Origin: Bondarzewia mesenterica
Taxonomy: Eukaryota > Basidiomycota > Agaricomycetes > Russulales > Bondarzewiaceae
NCBI GenBank assembly: GCA_004802705.1
Contig: SGPL01000043.1
Span: 1-64,000, forward strand
Reading direction: 5' to 3'
DNA length: 64,000 bases
Every line of letters starts with the position of its first letter. Position 1 is the first letter of the stretch. The notes beneath the pieces were generated by a model. It did no database searches and was not told the origin of the DNA. It saw nothing but the letters and a program-made list of their open reading frames with translations. Below are positions 34,625 through 46,211 of this stretch, in pieces. Position numbers and translations under genes: made by a program.

Positions 34625-37212
34625 ATGCCTCTCATCTCCGCCTTCGCGGCCCTCACGGGCATCCTCGCTCTCTTGTGCAGTGTCTCTGCCATCCCCCCCG
34701 TCACTGACCTCCACATCATCAACGAGGTGATAACTCCCGACGGTTTCACTCGCGAGTATGTTAAGCTTTTCGTCACGTTCATGCAAAATCATCCTCAGCT
34801 ATGATTCGCCTAGCGCCGTGCTCGCGGGGGTTACTTTCCCCGGTCCGGTCATTACTGCCGTCAAGGTTCGTTCTCTCGCCCTTTGAAAAATTCTGATCCA
34901 AAGAAAACCTATTAACTCTCTCTAAAGGGCCAGGAATTTGCCGTCCGAGTCTTCAACGACCTGGTTGATGACAGCATGGACCTCGTCACCGCCGTCGTAA
35001 GTCTTTAGTGGTAATTAACCACCAACACGACAACCTGAACACATGGTCACAGCACTGGCACGGAATCATGCAGCACAATACCACCTGGGCCGACGGTGTT
35101 GCCTTTGTCTCTCAGTGCCCCATCATCCCCGGCCAATCTTTTGAATACGCGTTCAATCCTGGAAACCAGGTCGGGACCTACTGGTACCACTCGCATTACA
35201 GGGCCCAGTACTGCGATGGCTTGCGCGGCGTGCTCGTCATCTATGATCCGCAAGACCCTTACAGAAATATGTACGATTTTGACGATGGTGCGTTCACCGC
35301 CCTTTTTTTTTCCCTTTTGATGCGCATCTATTGATCCAACTGTATGCGTTGCAACTGAACAGAGACCACAATCATCACCCTCGCCGATTGGTACCACTAT
35401 GTCGCTCCAGAAGAACAGCCAGGATTGGGTCACGTCGCGTCAGCATTTCCTCATTTGATTTTTGTTTGAAAGGCGTCCGTACTTACAATTGGGTTATCAC
35501 CAGTCACCCCTACTCGACTCTGATCAACGGACTCGGCCGCGCGATCAACGCTACTCAGGCTCCGCTCGCCGTTGTTAATGTGGCGCCTTTGGCACGCTAC
35601 CGCTTCCGCCTGGTTTCCATCTCTTGCTTCCCTAGCTTCGTTTTCTCGATTGACGGACACAACATGACCGTCATTGAGGCCGATGGTGAATACACCGAAC
35701 CGCTCGAAGTCGACTCGATCAACATCTTTGCTGGTAAGTCATCCGTTGCGATCAGTTGAAGGAGGGTCACTAATGACTGCTTCGCGCAGGTCAGCGCTAC
35801 TCTGTCGTCGTAAGGCAATTTTACCTGTCGTTTGACGACTACCGCGCTCATCGTCTACTATGACTGAAAGGTCACGGCGAACCAACCCATCGGAAACTAC
35901 TGTGAGCAGTTCCGCTCATTGTTCATCATGCATTGCCCGCTCATCGCTCTTTTGCCATCTAGGGATCCGTGCGCAGCCTATCTTGCCTTTGGGCGCAAAC
36001 ACTACCATTGACACTTCATTCGACCACGGGCTCAATTCTGCCATCTTCCGGTACGTGGGTGCCCTCCCCATCGAGCCCAACACGCCTTTCGTCGACAGCA
36101 CCGCTCCTCTCGTCGAGACGGCCCTTCACGTGTGTATTATGTTGTTCCACTCCTGAGCGTTGCTTACATGCGACACGTCATGAACTTGTGTTTTAGGCCC
36201 TTGTTGACCCTCAGGCTGTGAGTCCGATTTTTGATGCGTTGCGCGTGAATAGTAGTGACGGACGTGTTTCATCAGCCGGGTGCACCCACCCCTGGCGGCG
36301 CGGATGTCGATATCAACCTCCAGGTTATCTTGCAGCAAGTCGTATGTTCCCTCTCGCTCGTTACATCGTCTAGCGCAATCATTGATATTGGTTGTTTGCC
36401 AGCCGGGTGACGACACCAGCTTCGTATACGCGCTGAACGGTGTGACGTTGGAATTACCAAGCGTGCCGGTGCTTTTGCAGATCTTGAACGGCAACATGAA
36501 CCTCATGCCTAACGGCTCCGTCTACCACTTGCCGAGGAACAAGACGGTGGAGCTGAGCATCCCGAGTGGAGCACAGGGTGGCGAGGTGCGTGAATCGTCT
36601 TCGACAATTTGTTTGCAGGATTTCTGACGACGTGCTCGTTGTAGCACCCGGTCCATCTTCACGGTGTACGTATATCTTTCTCTCCCCCCCTTTTATGGTG
36701 GGGGTGCTAATTAATTTGTGGTGCAGCACTCGTTCTCGGTCGTTCGCAGCGGCGGCAACGATTCGTACAACTTTGACAACCCCGTCCGACGCGATGTGGT
36801 TAGCATGGGTCCTCAAGATTCCAACTCGAACGTGACCATCCGGTTCACGACTGACAATCCTGGCCCCTGGATTTTCCACTGGTGCGTCCATACATTCCGA
36901 TCCTTTCAAGCACGAGTGTGCTAAGCCCGATGCTTCATGCGTGCGTGGTGTAGCCACATCGACTGGCATCTCGAGGAGTGAGTTATTTTATAGTGTTTTC
37001 TTTCCTGTTGTCAGAGGAGACTGATGTGTGCTCTGTATGCAGGGGCTTCGCAGTCGTGTTTGCGGAGGACCCAGAAGACACTGCTGCCGTGAATCCTGTT
37101 ACGCGTATGTGCATTTCTGGTTTAATGTTTGTGAACGCTGACGCATAAGGTGATAATTCTGATTGCAGAGGAATGGGAAAATCTGTGCCCGCTCTACGGC
37201 TCGTGGCTCTAG
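34625..37212 (+). CDS. secreted laccase (multicopper oxidase)
   Basis: Secreted p-diphenol:dioxygen oxidoreductase of lignin and phenol turnover. The signal peptide is [20 protein letters not shown], with the mature chain from about AIPPVTD. All four copper-ligand signatures are present: [15 protein letters not shown], then [26 protein letters not shown] plus HSFSVV, and [16 protein letters not shown]. The T1 axial position (ten residues after the Cys) is Phe, as in high-redox basidiomycete laccases. About ten introns break the gene. HPVHLHG is a 21-nt microexon (36645-36665). HC|HIDWH is split by an intron after TG. The chain ends [10 protein letters not shown] and TAG. Several N-x-S/T glycosylation sites are seen. 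Length is about 520 residues, normal. No defect is seen. Confidence 0.93.
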
Positions 37213-38682
37213 GAACACCCCGGCGCTCAGTCAGGCGACGCAGGCGCGTCCAGCTGAACAGTGGTTTGAAGCCGTACCCCGTTGCTTGCTTTATAGTGTA
37301 TCGTCGGATTTTCTTCTGTATGCACTCTCCCTCCTAGTTTCGGTTCGACTGACCGTACGCGCATGCCTTGCATTCCCTTCTTTGTCATCCGTTGCCTTTT
37401 GTTATCTTTTTATGCGCTCGCTTTAATGTTTGTGACTTGCTTTAGTTATTTGGATTTCTTTTTTCGTGATAATGCTGTCGATGAAGTGATCGTGATCGTG
37501 ATCGTTTTCTTGTTGTTTGCTGTCAATCAATTCATGCTTTTGTTTCATTTCTCTGGCCCCGATCTCGCAGGGCTCGTGGCGTCGATCACGCTAGGTCGCG
37601 CGGCCCGACCGTCAAAAGGAGCTCTGGCGCCAATGGCGTAGAAGTGAAAGTGAAAGTAAAGTAAAAGTAAAGGTAGCACTAGAAACAAATCGACGTGGAG
37701 TTAAATCGAAAGATAGGCAGACACGTAAGTGAGGTTGGGAGGTGGAGATAAGCCTGCAGAGGAGAAGTTTTTTGGGCGAGGGGAAGAAGGAAGAACGAGC
37801 GGATAAACTTTGCTCCAGATACGGCCGGTCAGTCTGATTGAAGATAAGTGACACAAGTTCGCCAGCCGCGTTTTGACACGCAAGCGCTGGACGAAAGTGA
37901 GAGATGGGGATTTGGGTGGGAGGAGATGAAACGTGAAAGCCAATCGACCTACGCTCACGTGCTAAATAACGCAACTCACCTGATGATCATAAAGACGCGT
38001 TGCGCGCCACGGCGTCGATGAAGCTCAAGATCGGGAAGGGTACCCTCAGGATGGATCCCCTTGCTGCGAGAATCTTGCGTAACATCGGTCGATGGTCGAT
38101 GGTCGATGGTAATGTGAAGTGATCAGCGCGATGCATCAACGAGTTTTGCTGTGGCGTTGACGTTCACAAAATATCACCACGGGAGACAGTCAGCATCTTT
38201 CGCGGCAATCTCTGTTAAAAAAATTCGAATAGATGTCAAGATCATCGGAGAGTTACCTCTTAAATTCTCTGTTCTGAGATATTGGTACATTACCATGGCC
38301 AGGTCTTGGATCATCACACCATACCGGAACACGAAATATGCACTTTAAGGATCAGATGGTCGGTCGCAGGCCAAAGAGAGAGTTGTCAGGTTTGCATCAA
38401 CGATGTCAAGACAGCAGAAAGCCAAAAGAAAATGATATCGAACAGGGGCGTCTCAGACTCTAGACTCGGCGATGATGTGGCCCAACTGTAAGATGAGCAC
38501 TCAGCAATGAGATTATGATCGGATGGGGTTGATCGCAAGTGCTTAAATAAAATGAACTCAACTGCGAGGCCCATCCCTCAATTTGTCTGGCATTGACTTT
38601 GAAAAATTTGAGCACTCACAGAATCTCTGATCCACCCTTGCATTGTCGACTTTCATATCTGCCCAAAACCCCCCTAGAGACC
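37213..38682. other. intergenic, no gene recognised
   Basis: Contains AAAGT-type purine repeats near 37646-37673 and three tandem GGTCGAT units at 38087-38107. A minus-strand frame near 37612-37974 has no motif and is not supported. It holds the promoter of the dioxygenase gene. Confidence 0.4.
38087..38107. repeat. three tandem GGTCGAT units
   Basis: Three perfect 7-bp copies followed by GGT. Short noncoding tandem repeat about 575 bp upstream of the dioxygenase start; no role assigned. Confidence 0.85.
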
Positions 38683-40159
38683 ATGCCGCACGATATCTTT
38701 ATCCCCACTCCCAACAACTCCACCAACTTGATCGTGGACTACGCGTCTTACACCCTCACTCATGCCTTCCTCGGCGTCGATGCTTCCGGAAATCCACCCC
38801 CCACTCACCTTCCGCGGCAATATCAAATCTGGCAGGACACCCTGCGGCAAGCAAAGGATTTACCCATCAAACTGAAAGACGCATCTGATGGTGCGGAGCA
38901 ATGGCGCAAAGGCGTCCGCGAGGTGAGCTTAGCGCAGAGCTCTTGAGTCGATGTCGTCGACCTGAATGAAGAGCTGACGGTATTCTGCCGATGGTCTTCA
39001 TTGGTGATGTAGATGCCAGCACTCTCNGTAACAAAGTTATTGGACGACCTACCGAATCTCTTGCGCGCNCGTCANGTTTTNATTTTCTTGATGCACTTCT
39101 ATGTGCACTCGCTCCCTGCCTCCCNAAANGAGCCNGTNANAATACCCAAATCGCTNGCGGTTCCCGTGTTANNGGTNTCTCAGGCGCTGGATATGCCTCC
39201 CGTGCTGACGTATGCGGATNCGACNTACTACAACTATNCCTNGGCTGCCGCAGCGCAAGGAGGAAAAAAGGAGGCGATGCGAGTGCTGGATACATTCACA
39301 GGTTCACCAGACGAGGCCCACTTTTTTCTTGACGTCATTGAGGATCGAAGAGCAGGGGCGATGCACNATGCGCGCGATGCANACCATNATTTCGATCCTG
39401 GCNGATNNTACCCCGGAATCTGCGAAGCGTCTGGCNGGAGCCCTTCACGATCTCGCGAGCCAAATCGCCACTATGGGGAAGATTCTGGACAGCGTGCATG
39501 AGGGGTGCGCGCCNAGCGTATTCTATGGNGACATNAGGCATTGGTTTGTTGGCTGCAAGGGTGAAAGNGANGAAGGAGGCCGATGGATATTCGAGNTCGG
39601 AGCGGAGGAGAGCAAGAGGAACAAGCTGTTGGANNAGAATCGGTGGCTTAGNAGGGGGCAAAGCGGCGAAGAAGGTCTGTGGGAGGCCAAGGAAATGGCT
39701 GGAGGCACGGCGGCGCAAAGCTCAATTGTGCAGGCGCTTGACGCGTTCCTGGGAATTGAGAAGCTGACTCATGAGCATGAGCACGGCACAAANGCTGGGG
39801 TTGGATATAGAGNAAACNGGGTCGACGAAAAAGGAAATTTCCTGACAAGGATGCGTGATTACATGCCACTTGCGCATCGGCGTTTCATAGAGGCCCTTGG
39901 GACGATGGCGGCGGGGTTGAGGGAGGCTGTAGGAAGGGATGGGAGTGANGGTGCTAGGGCGGCNTACAATGAGGCTGTCAGGGCATTAAGGGATTTTCGA
40001 AGCGTGCATGTGAAGGTTGCGACGCTGTATATAGTCAATCANCAAAGGAAGGAAGGTAGAGAGGCGGTAGTAGAGGGGACGGGAGGGACGAAATTGGTGC
40101 CATTTCTGAAAGGTGTCAGGGACCGAACAGGGCAGGGCGCATTGGGGCAGATCTANTAA
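38683..40159 (+). CDS. indoleamine 2,3-dioxygenase, one-base frameshift
   Basis: Heme enzyme that opens the indole ring of tryptophan, the first step of the kynurenine route. MPHDIFIPTPNNSTNLIVDY begins the chain. After an intron PALSVTKLLDDLPNLLR-like sequence follows, then ALDMPPVLTYAD, TGSPDEAHFFL, TPESAKRL and ATMGKILDSVHEGC. The family signature is GGTAAQSSIVQALDAFLG, and later come DYMPLAHRRFIEAL and FRSVHVKVATLYIV with the proximal heme His. Between HFFL and SLRIEEQG the frame slips by one base in a run of six T (39322-39327); five would restore it. About 25 N bases are scattered in the gene, so consensus error is a real possibility. The end near GQGALGQI is also ambiguous. Confidence 0.78.
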
Positions 40160-40538
40160 AANTATCAAGTATCAANTAGTTCTGTNNGANCAAGNATTGA
40201 CCNAGGATAGGACTCACCATAGTAATACAGTTTTNGNGACGTTCTGTATGATGTTTNANNTAAGTGCCGATACTNCCATTTGTCGTGNTTGATTTGAACA
40301 TGGTCCCAAGTTGATGTGCCCAAAGTGAAGGCGACCCTACACTTGGATATTTCATCAGTTATTTGAATTGATCAACTCTAACAAGACTAAGCGTGTGATA
40401 TACGTATCAATTTGCACTGACCAAAATCATTCGATCGCATGCCAGAAGAGGAAAAAAAGCCAAGTAGTTCGCTAGCTTAATCCGCTACAGTGACNGAAAC
40501 AANAANTGTGGACACTGGCTGGCCGTTGTCGGTCATTA
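40160..40538. other. short intergenic gap with N bases
   Basis: Spacer between the dioxygenase and the next unrecognised gene. No motif is seen; about 15 N bases. Confidence 0.4.
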
Positions 40539-41520
40539 ATGGAATGGACAGTGCTGATGTTGAACTCTTCTCCAAGAGGAAAAATCTGGAAGAATATGAA
40601 TGTCGTCAGCTATGCAAGTGTCAGTCAGCTTCACGATCAAGCTCTCACGCTCTCACTTCCGAACGGTCAGCCTGTGCAGCAAGCAGATTTTTTGACTGCC
40701 TTTGCGACCGAAACCTTCGACCATGGATATCACTGTGGACGAGTCTGTGGATGGATCGTCGACGAAGTATGGCTGTACAAATGTGAAAAAAAAATCAGTC
40801 AAGCGCCGGGGTCGGAGATTCCTTTCCCCAGAATCCCATCTCACTTACTAGAACGCCCCGGAGTCATCAAGGAATTGCTCCAGCGCCAAGCACATCAGCT
40901 CNCANTCTGGTTGACGCGACGCTGTGCAACAGAATGGACAGTATCAGTAAGCTGCACACGAGTGATTGCAAATAGGTGGAGCCCACACGCACCAGCACGG
41001 GTACTCCCGGTAACTCATTAGTATCACTGAGTTACAGTAGGGTAACAAAGGGTAACAATGGCCACCTCGGAGTTGCGTGGCTTCGTCCTCCNTACGCACC
41101 GTGAGCTTCCCAGCCGGGNGAAATAGAAGGCCTGACGACGCGGTCTGTAAATATCACTCGCCGCTCGATCGGTCGTCGTGGTTCTATTGGAGAGAATTCC
41201 AGAGCATGGCTGGTCGTATGTTATCGCCCTGTCAGTATGATCACTCTCGCCTGAGTACCTCGGTTCAGTGACATGGTCGCGAAGNTNTTACCGCACTGAA
41301 CACCGTTATCCGAGAGTGGGCGAATGACGAGACACAGAATNTGGAGAAGAGCGCATTGAACACTCGGAGAGTNGCGGCGATAAACATCATTATGGAAGAC
41401 GGAAAGTCCAATCGAGGGACTNNATATCGGANTNANTACGGTCTGGGATTTCAGGTGTTCATTGGCATAACAGCGAGAAACTTNAGCAGGTACGCTATGT
41501 AGAGATAAAGGAGAGAAAAG
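40539..41520 (+). CDS. unrecognised multi-exon protein
   Basis: Coding is suggested by a 160-codon frame and by later pieces that look like continuing exons. The first exon holds VSYASVSQLHDQALTLSLPN, FLTAFATETFDHGYHCG and WIVDEVWLYKCEKKISQAPG, then FPRIPSHLLERPGVIKELL. After probable introns the pieces NGHLGVAWLRPPYA, SSWFYWREFQSMAGR, ALNTVIREWANDETQ and RRVAAINIIMEDGKSN, then YGLGFQVFIGITARN, appear in plausible order. Introns with GT...AG borders fit between some of them. A second Met (MNVVSYASVS) at 40596 is an alternative start. I recognise no family. N bases blur the 3' half and the true stop codon is uncertain. Confidence 0.4.
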
Positions 41521-42917
41521 TTACCTTTAACGTCGAGAAAAGCCAGACGCATCTGGAGGTTAANCGTGAAAGNATGGATGAATAGCCCTGAGTGCATCCT
41601 GAAAAGAAACAGCCTGGGACGCGAAGCCCACCGTACTGTNCACATGTCCGTTGAAAGGACGACATGCATCGGGGGTAAGTGGGCATCAAAACACCATCCT
41701 AGCGGGTATTGATNTATGTGAAACAGACGATGGGCANACGGAGGAGCACGGGGAGAAGGGGAAAATTGAGCTGTTCAGCATGAAGATGTTGAGCTTCTAC
41801 GACGCATACTTACTGNAGTGTACACCGAAAAATGGGCTCCGTCAAGCACGGCGCCATTGCAAACTTGGAGTCCGCGAAGGCGCCAGAGACGTGCACAGGC
41901 TTACCGCTCTGGTCCCAAAACATCACTGATCCCCGGTGTCTGCAGATCCGGACGAGAACAAANCAATGTTCAGGGTGTGTGTTCCGCCCCACACTGTGTC
42001 TGATTCGCGAATGCCGCAACTCACTTTATTTGAAAAAATTTTGACTTGCCATGTGCTCCGAGAAGCTTCAGCCAATTCTGTGCGGGAACCTGGAAGGGTT
42101 CCCGTGTATAATCTGGAGCTCTCAATGGACACGCCAGATAGAGAGATTGCGCCCATAGAAAAATCTCACTCCACAAGATGGAAGGGTTGGGATTCTGACG
42201 ATAGCAAATATTCCGAGGACTGAAAGGAGCTCTCGGGTTCGCCGTCTTCCGAAGGCGAAGCAACGACGGGAAACCGCGTGACGACACTTCTGAGAGCGTC
42301 TTTGGGCGGGGCTTATGTCATGGCATACACATGCGACAGGCGAGCGCTCTATGCGGAAGACAACGAGGAAGGGGGAAGCCGAGGACACTGGACAGAAAAA
42401 CGGGGGAGGAGGAAAAAGAGATGGAGGAGATGGTCGACGGGTTCCGAATGTTCAGCAGGGAGATTCGCGGGGATGAAAGTGATGAAATGGCAATTGGGCA
42501 GGAACGGAGATCCAAGTGAAATTGGAAGAAGATTAGAGGAACTGCAAAAGGATGCCAGAGGATTGACAGGGCGAGACGCACGGACCAGGGATGGAAGCGT
42601 GAAGCGTGGTTTCATTGGCCGACTCCGCCACAAATGTCCCTTGGGTGAAAAGAACGTGCGACTATTAAGTAACGGCAAGTCTTTGATAGCCGATTTGCGG
42701 GCGACGATGAAGAGTGGACGGGGAAATGTGAATCTCGGTCGCGGAGGCTCTTGTCGCGACCGCCGTCTCTTCTTCTCTCCCTCCTCCCAACCTCTCCTCT
42801 CTCTCTTTTTTTGTTTCATCGCCTAGCTCCATCCGACGCCGCTGGTCGGAGACAACTCGCCGAAAGGGTCCACCTCCTCGCCCATCGTTCCTCTTTTTCT
42901 CTCCTTGACGATTGGCC
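41521..42917. other. no supported gene
   Basis: Overlapping ORFs occur on both strands (up to 182 codons near 42278), but they are Arg/Gly- or Ser-rich without motifs and mostly shadow each other. The 3' end of the previous gene may extend into the start of this stretch. Confidence 0.35.
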
Positions 42918-43976
42918 ATGTCTTCCCGTGTTCTCGCCCCTCCCAAGCGCAACAAGTCGGTCCCCGTCCTTCTCGACTCCTTCCCCGCCCCTCCTTCGCA
43001 CATCCCGACAAGTCCTCTGTCCTCCCCGAACCCGCCTCCCTCGCTTCCCCCCTCGTTTCCCTTGCCTCCGCTCCCCGGCCCTTCTCCCATCCATGAGCAT
43101 GAAACCAGGCTGTTCATCTCGTCGCGCTCTCGCCGTACGTCCAAAGTTTCCGTGACATCCACGTCCTCCTCGGCTTCCTCCGTAGCGAGCACCGCCTTCC
43201 ATCCCGGCGTCATCCCTCCTTTGACCTCGCCCAGCGCACACACCTTTGGCTCTGCCCGTTCTCGCACAGGGTCCACAGCCTCTGCTTCGACCCTCTCCAT
43301 CCGCTCCTTCTCCTCCTCAGGTTCCCTCTCCGTCCCCGTCCTCTCTTATCCGCCCGTCTCCCCCCACCGTCGCCCGTCCCGCCGCTCTTCTATGAACAGG
43401 GATGACGTTTCCGTCATGGGGGTCTCTCCCGAAAACACCATATCCGAAGAGGACTCCATCGACCTCACCCGCATGTCCCTTGACGACATCCCGCGCGCCA
43501 CACCCTCTCCGATGCCCCACTCCGACATCGAGCTTGACGACACCCCATTCCCTCCTTCCCTCACCGCACCTATCGAGTCTATTTCCTCCGTCGACATGCG
43601 TGATCTACCCGTGCTCCAGGACGATGACGACGACGACGCCCTCGTCGATTTTGACCTGACCGCCCAAGCACTCCACTTTGAAATGCGCGCCGTGCGGTCC
43701 AAGAGTTCGCTCCACAAGTCCCGCATCGAACAGGCCGCAGCTAGGATGCGCAAAGGGAGCAATGCCAGCGTCCGCGCCGTGCCCTCCGAGGCCGCACCCA
43801 CCTCGTCGTCACCGTCATTACGAGCGCCGAAATCCAAAGCCGGCTGCACATGTTCGCCTTTGCTACACGGACCGTATGGCCCCCCTCCCCCCATGTCTTT
43901 TTCCCGGTCCTATACCTTCTTCCGTCGTCTTATTAATCCCCTTGTACGAGAACTCTCGTTCTCGCGTATCCACTAA
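42918..43976 (+). CDS. Ser/Pro-rich hypothetical protein
   Basis: A single open frame of about 352 codons from ATG 42918. The N-terminal third is Pro/Ser-rich (PPSLPPSFPLPPLPGPSP), the middle has many Ser-Arg sites (SARSRTGSTASASTLSIRS), and an acidic cluster DDDDDD precedes LVDFDLTAQALHFEMRAVRS. The only structured-looking part is that region (ALHFEMRAVRSKSSLHKSRI). The C terminus (SFSRSYTFFRRLINPLVREL) may be intron read-through. Opposite-strand frames of similar size are judged shadows because they are Glu/Arg-rich complements of the Ser codons. Family unknown; probably a disordered regulatory protein. Confidence 0.55.
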   Translation: MSSRVLAPPKRNKSVPVLLDSFPAPPSHIPTSPLSSPNPPPSLPPSFPLPPLPGPSPIHEHETRLFISSRSRRTSKVSVTSTSSSASSVASTAFHPGVIPPLTSPSAHTFGSARSRTGSTASASTLSIRSFSSSGSLSVPVLSYPPVSPHRRPSRRSSMNRDDVSVMGVSPENTISEEDSIDLTRMSLDDIPRATPSPMPHSDIELDDTPFPPSLTAPIESISSVDMRDLPVLQDDDDDDALVDFDLTAQALHFEMRAVRSKSSLHKSRIEQAAARMRKGSNASVRAVPSEAAPTSSSPSLRAPKSKAGCTCSPLLHGPYGPPPPMSFSRSYTFFRRLINPLVRELSFSRIH

Positions 43977-44245
43977 CGTTCCTCTCCCCCTCTCTTCGTC
44001 TCATCTGCCTGCTTTCTCTTCTTTTATTATAGATGAAGACGCGACGCGACCGTCTATCTTATTTTTTTTGTTGGCTACGTGTCTTCCCCTCGACCCCTCA
44101 CAGCCCACAGCCCTTCATTATACCCACATGCCCTCCACATGCCCAAACACACCTCTGCATACGCATATAACCCTCCCCTCATCCAACACTCCCTCTCCCC
44201 TCCCCTTGCTGATCTATGACTGATCTCCCCCATTCATGACTTCAG

Positions 44246-45200
44246 GTGCCCAGATGCACGCGCTGCTCCCGTACAACCAGTACCTGCACCAGTTCGCAGA
44301 CTATTTCCAGCAGGGTGACATGGAGTCTAACGGCAAATTTGTCACCAAGGGTGGACAGCGTGTGAACTATCAGACCGGCGTACGTCCCCATCGCCATCCT
44401 GTTATTTAAACGTGTATCGTATACTGATGCGCTTGGGCAGCCTATCATCTGGGGCGCGGCCGGCACGAACGGGCAACACTCGTTCTACCGACTCCTGCAC
44501 CAGGGTACGAAGCTCGTCCCGACTGACTTCCTTGCGCCTGCGACGACGCACAATTTGATCCGCAACTCATTGCACCACCGTATCCTGCTCAGCAACTTCT
44601 TCGCGCAGCCTGAGGCACTCGCATTCGGCAAGACCGAGGCGCAGGTTCGCAAGGTGCGCATCGCTCTTCCCATTTTGCCTGCGTCCTTCTCTCGACCATC
44701 CATTGATTCTTCTCTTACTTTGTCTCGTCTTTTACGATGGGTAGGAGGTCGGCCCGAATGCGAGCGAGGCTCTGGTGTAGAGCAAGGTATTCGAGGGTAA
44801 CAGGCCGAGCAACATCATCATCTTCCCACTGCTCATGCCCGTCACCCTCGGCTCGCTGATCGCACTCTACAAGCACAAGATCTTCACTCAGGGCGTCATC
44901 TTGGGCATCAACTCTTTCGGTACGTCTCCCCTCGCCCCTCCATCGTGTTGAGATTGACTGTTGAGCTGTGCGTGCAGATCAAATGGGCGTTGAGCTCGAT
45001 AAAGTGCTCGCTAACAACATCCTGGCGCAGTTGGGCAAGCCAGAAGATGTCAAGGGCCATGACAGTTCGGTACGCTTTTGCTCTTTTTTCCCCGTTTTAT
45101 GTATACTGCGTTTACTGAGTTGGTCATTTCTGTTCAGACCACGGACCTCATCCACTACTACCACAAATACAAAAAAAGAGTAAATGGAGTATGGATCTAG
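44246..45200 (+). pseudogene. glucose-6-phosphate isomerase, 3' half only, inactivated
   Basis: C-terminal half of a phosphoglucose isomerase. It begins directly after a splice acceptor (TTCAG at 44241-44245) with [20 protein letters not shown], then [79 protein letters not shown], then INSFDQMGVELDKVLANNIL. The end is YHKYKKRVNGVWI and TAG. Defects: no N-terminal half upstream (a Ser-rich ORF is there instead); an in-frame TAG at 44778-44780 between EALV and [15 protein letters not shown] where the enzyme has GEPGTNGQ with the catalytic Glu; and Trp replaced at FDQM. Four introns keep good borders. It must be a duplicate, since glycolysis needs an intact gene elsewhere. Confidence 0.88.
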
Positions 45201-46211
45201 AAACGTGTGCCAATCGCGTTACGGTCAAAAGGATTGGAAAAGGGACGGACGGACGGAATAAATTCATCATCAGGGGGCGTTGGTTGTAGGTTTAGAGAAG
45301 CAAGAAATCCTGTCAAAATGTAGCATGTTCCTGTTGTTCGATTTCCATAGACAATTTTGTCAATTTATTTCCGAGCTCAGAGTACAGAACGTAAGCACAG
45401 GTGGATTTGACTTGGCGAAGTGCCGACTTCGTCGGCGCAGACCTTGCTTGGGATTGCACAGAAATTGAGCCGTTTGATAAGTCAAGAATATAATTTCAAT
45501 AACGAAGAGAACTAGACGTACACGAATATAAATACAGTTTACGTCGGGATTTGTGAAACACGAGACAGTATGGATACAAATACAATTTGCGTAGCTGATA
45601 TCGGGATCTGTGATTTGTGGTCGTCGTCGTCCTAACAGAACAGAAACGTGTTACAGATGCACGTTGGCTCGAATTTCTGCGCAAGCAAGGTAACTAGCTT
45701 GAATCCTTCGGTTTTGAAGGCACCGCTTCGAAGGTCACGGTAGCGACCAAATACAGTCCAAGTAGCGATCCACACGCTCGTCCGCGCCACAACCGCGAGT
45801 TTTGTCATTTCATCTCAAAGTTTCATTGCACTCATAGCAAGTACATTGATAAACAGTGCAAGATGGTACACGACACTCGCAAGGGAGTAGTAGAATCGCA
45901 TATAACAGGGAAGTTAGAAAGATCGCTCGCGACGCAGCTGCATCTAACAATATGGTCCATGTCTTTAACCTGCAGAATCCTACAGGGTGTTGGAATCGAC
46001 ACGTACGGTAATTGAACGAGCGACGCAGCTACCGTGGTACCAGCGTGTGTTCCGCAACTCACAGATTGCAGGGATTTGGCCAATCACGGCATGATGTTAG
46101 AGCATGCGATTCAGCTGTTCGGTGTGAGTAGGTTCGTCTTATCGCGATCACTCTTCTCGGGCATCTGATTCTCGATGATAGTCACTATCTCTGATAGACA
46201 TTCGCTACGCC
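45201..46211. other. intergenic, possible first exon of NLR gene at its 3' end
   Basis: Imperfect direct repeats occur near 45531-45553 and 45580-45613 (AATACA[G/A]TTT[A/G]CG followed later by TCGGGAT[T/C]TGTG). The last ~120 bases may hold the start MMLEHAIQLFGV followed by GTGAGT for the next gene. Nothing else. Confidence 0.4.

Noticed and set aside
42278..42826. 182-codon plus-strand ORF
   Set aside because: Arg/Lys/Gly-rich with no motif; it lies in a zone where both strands have similar-length frames and looks like chance.
42665..43300. 211-codon minus-strand ORF opposite the Ser-rich gene
   Set aside because: It is the complement of Ser/Pro codons and appears as Glu/Arg/Gly low complexity, typical of a shadow frame.
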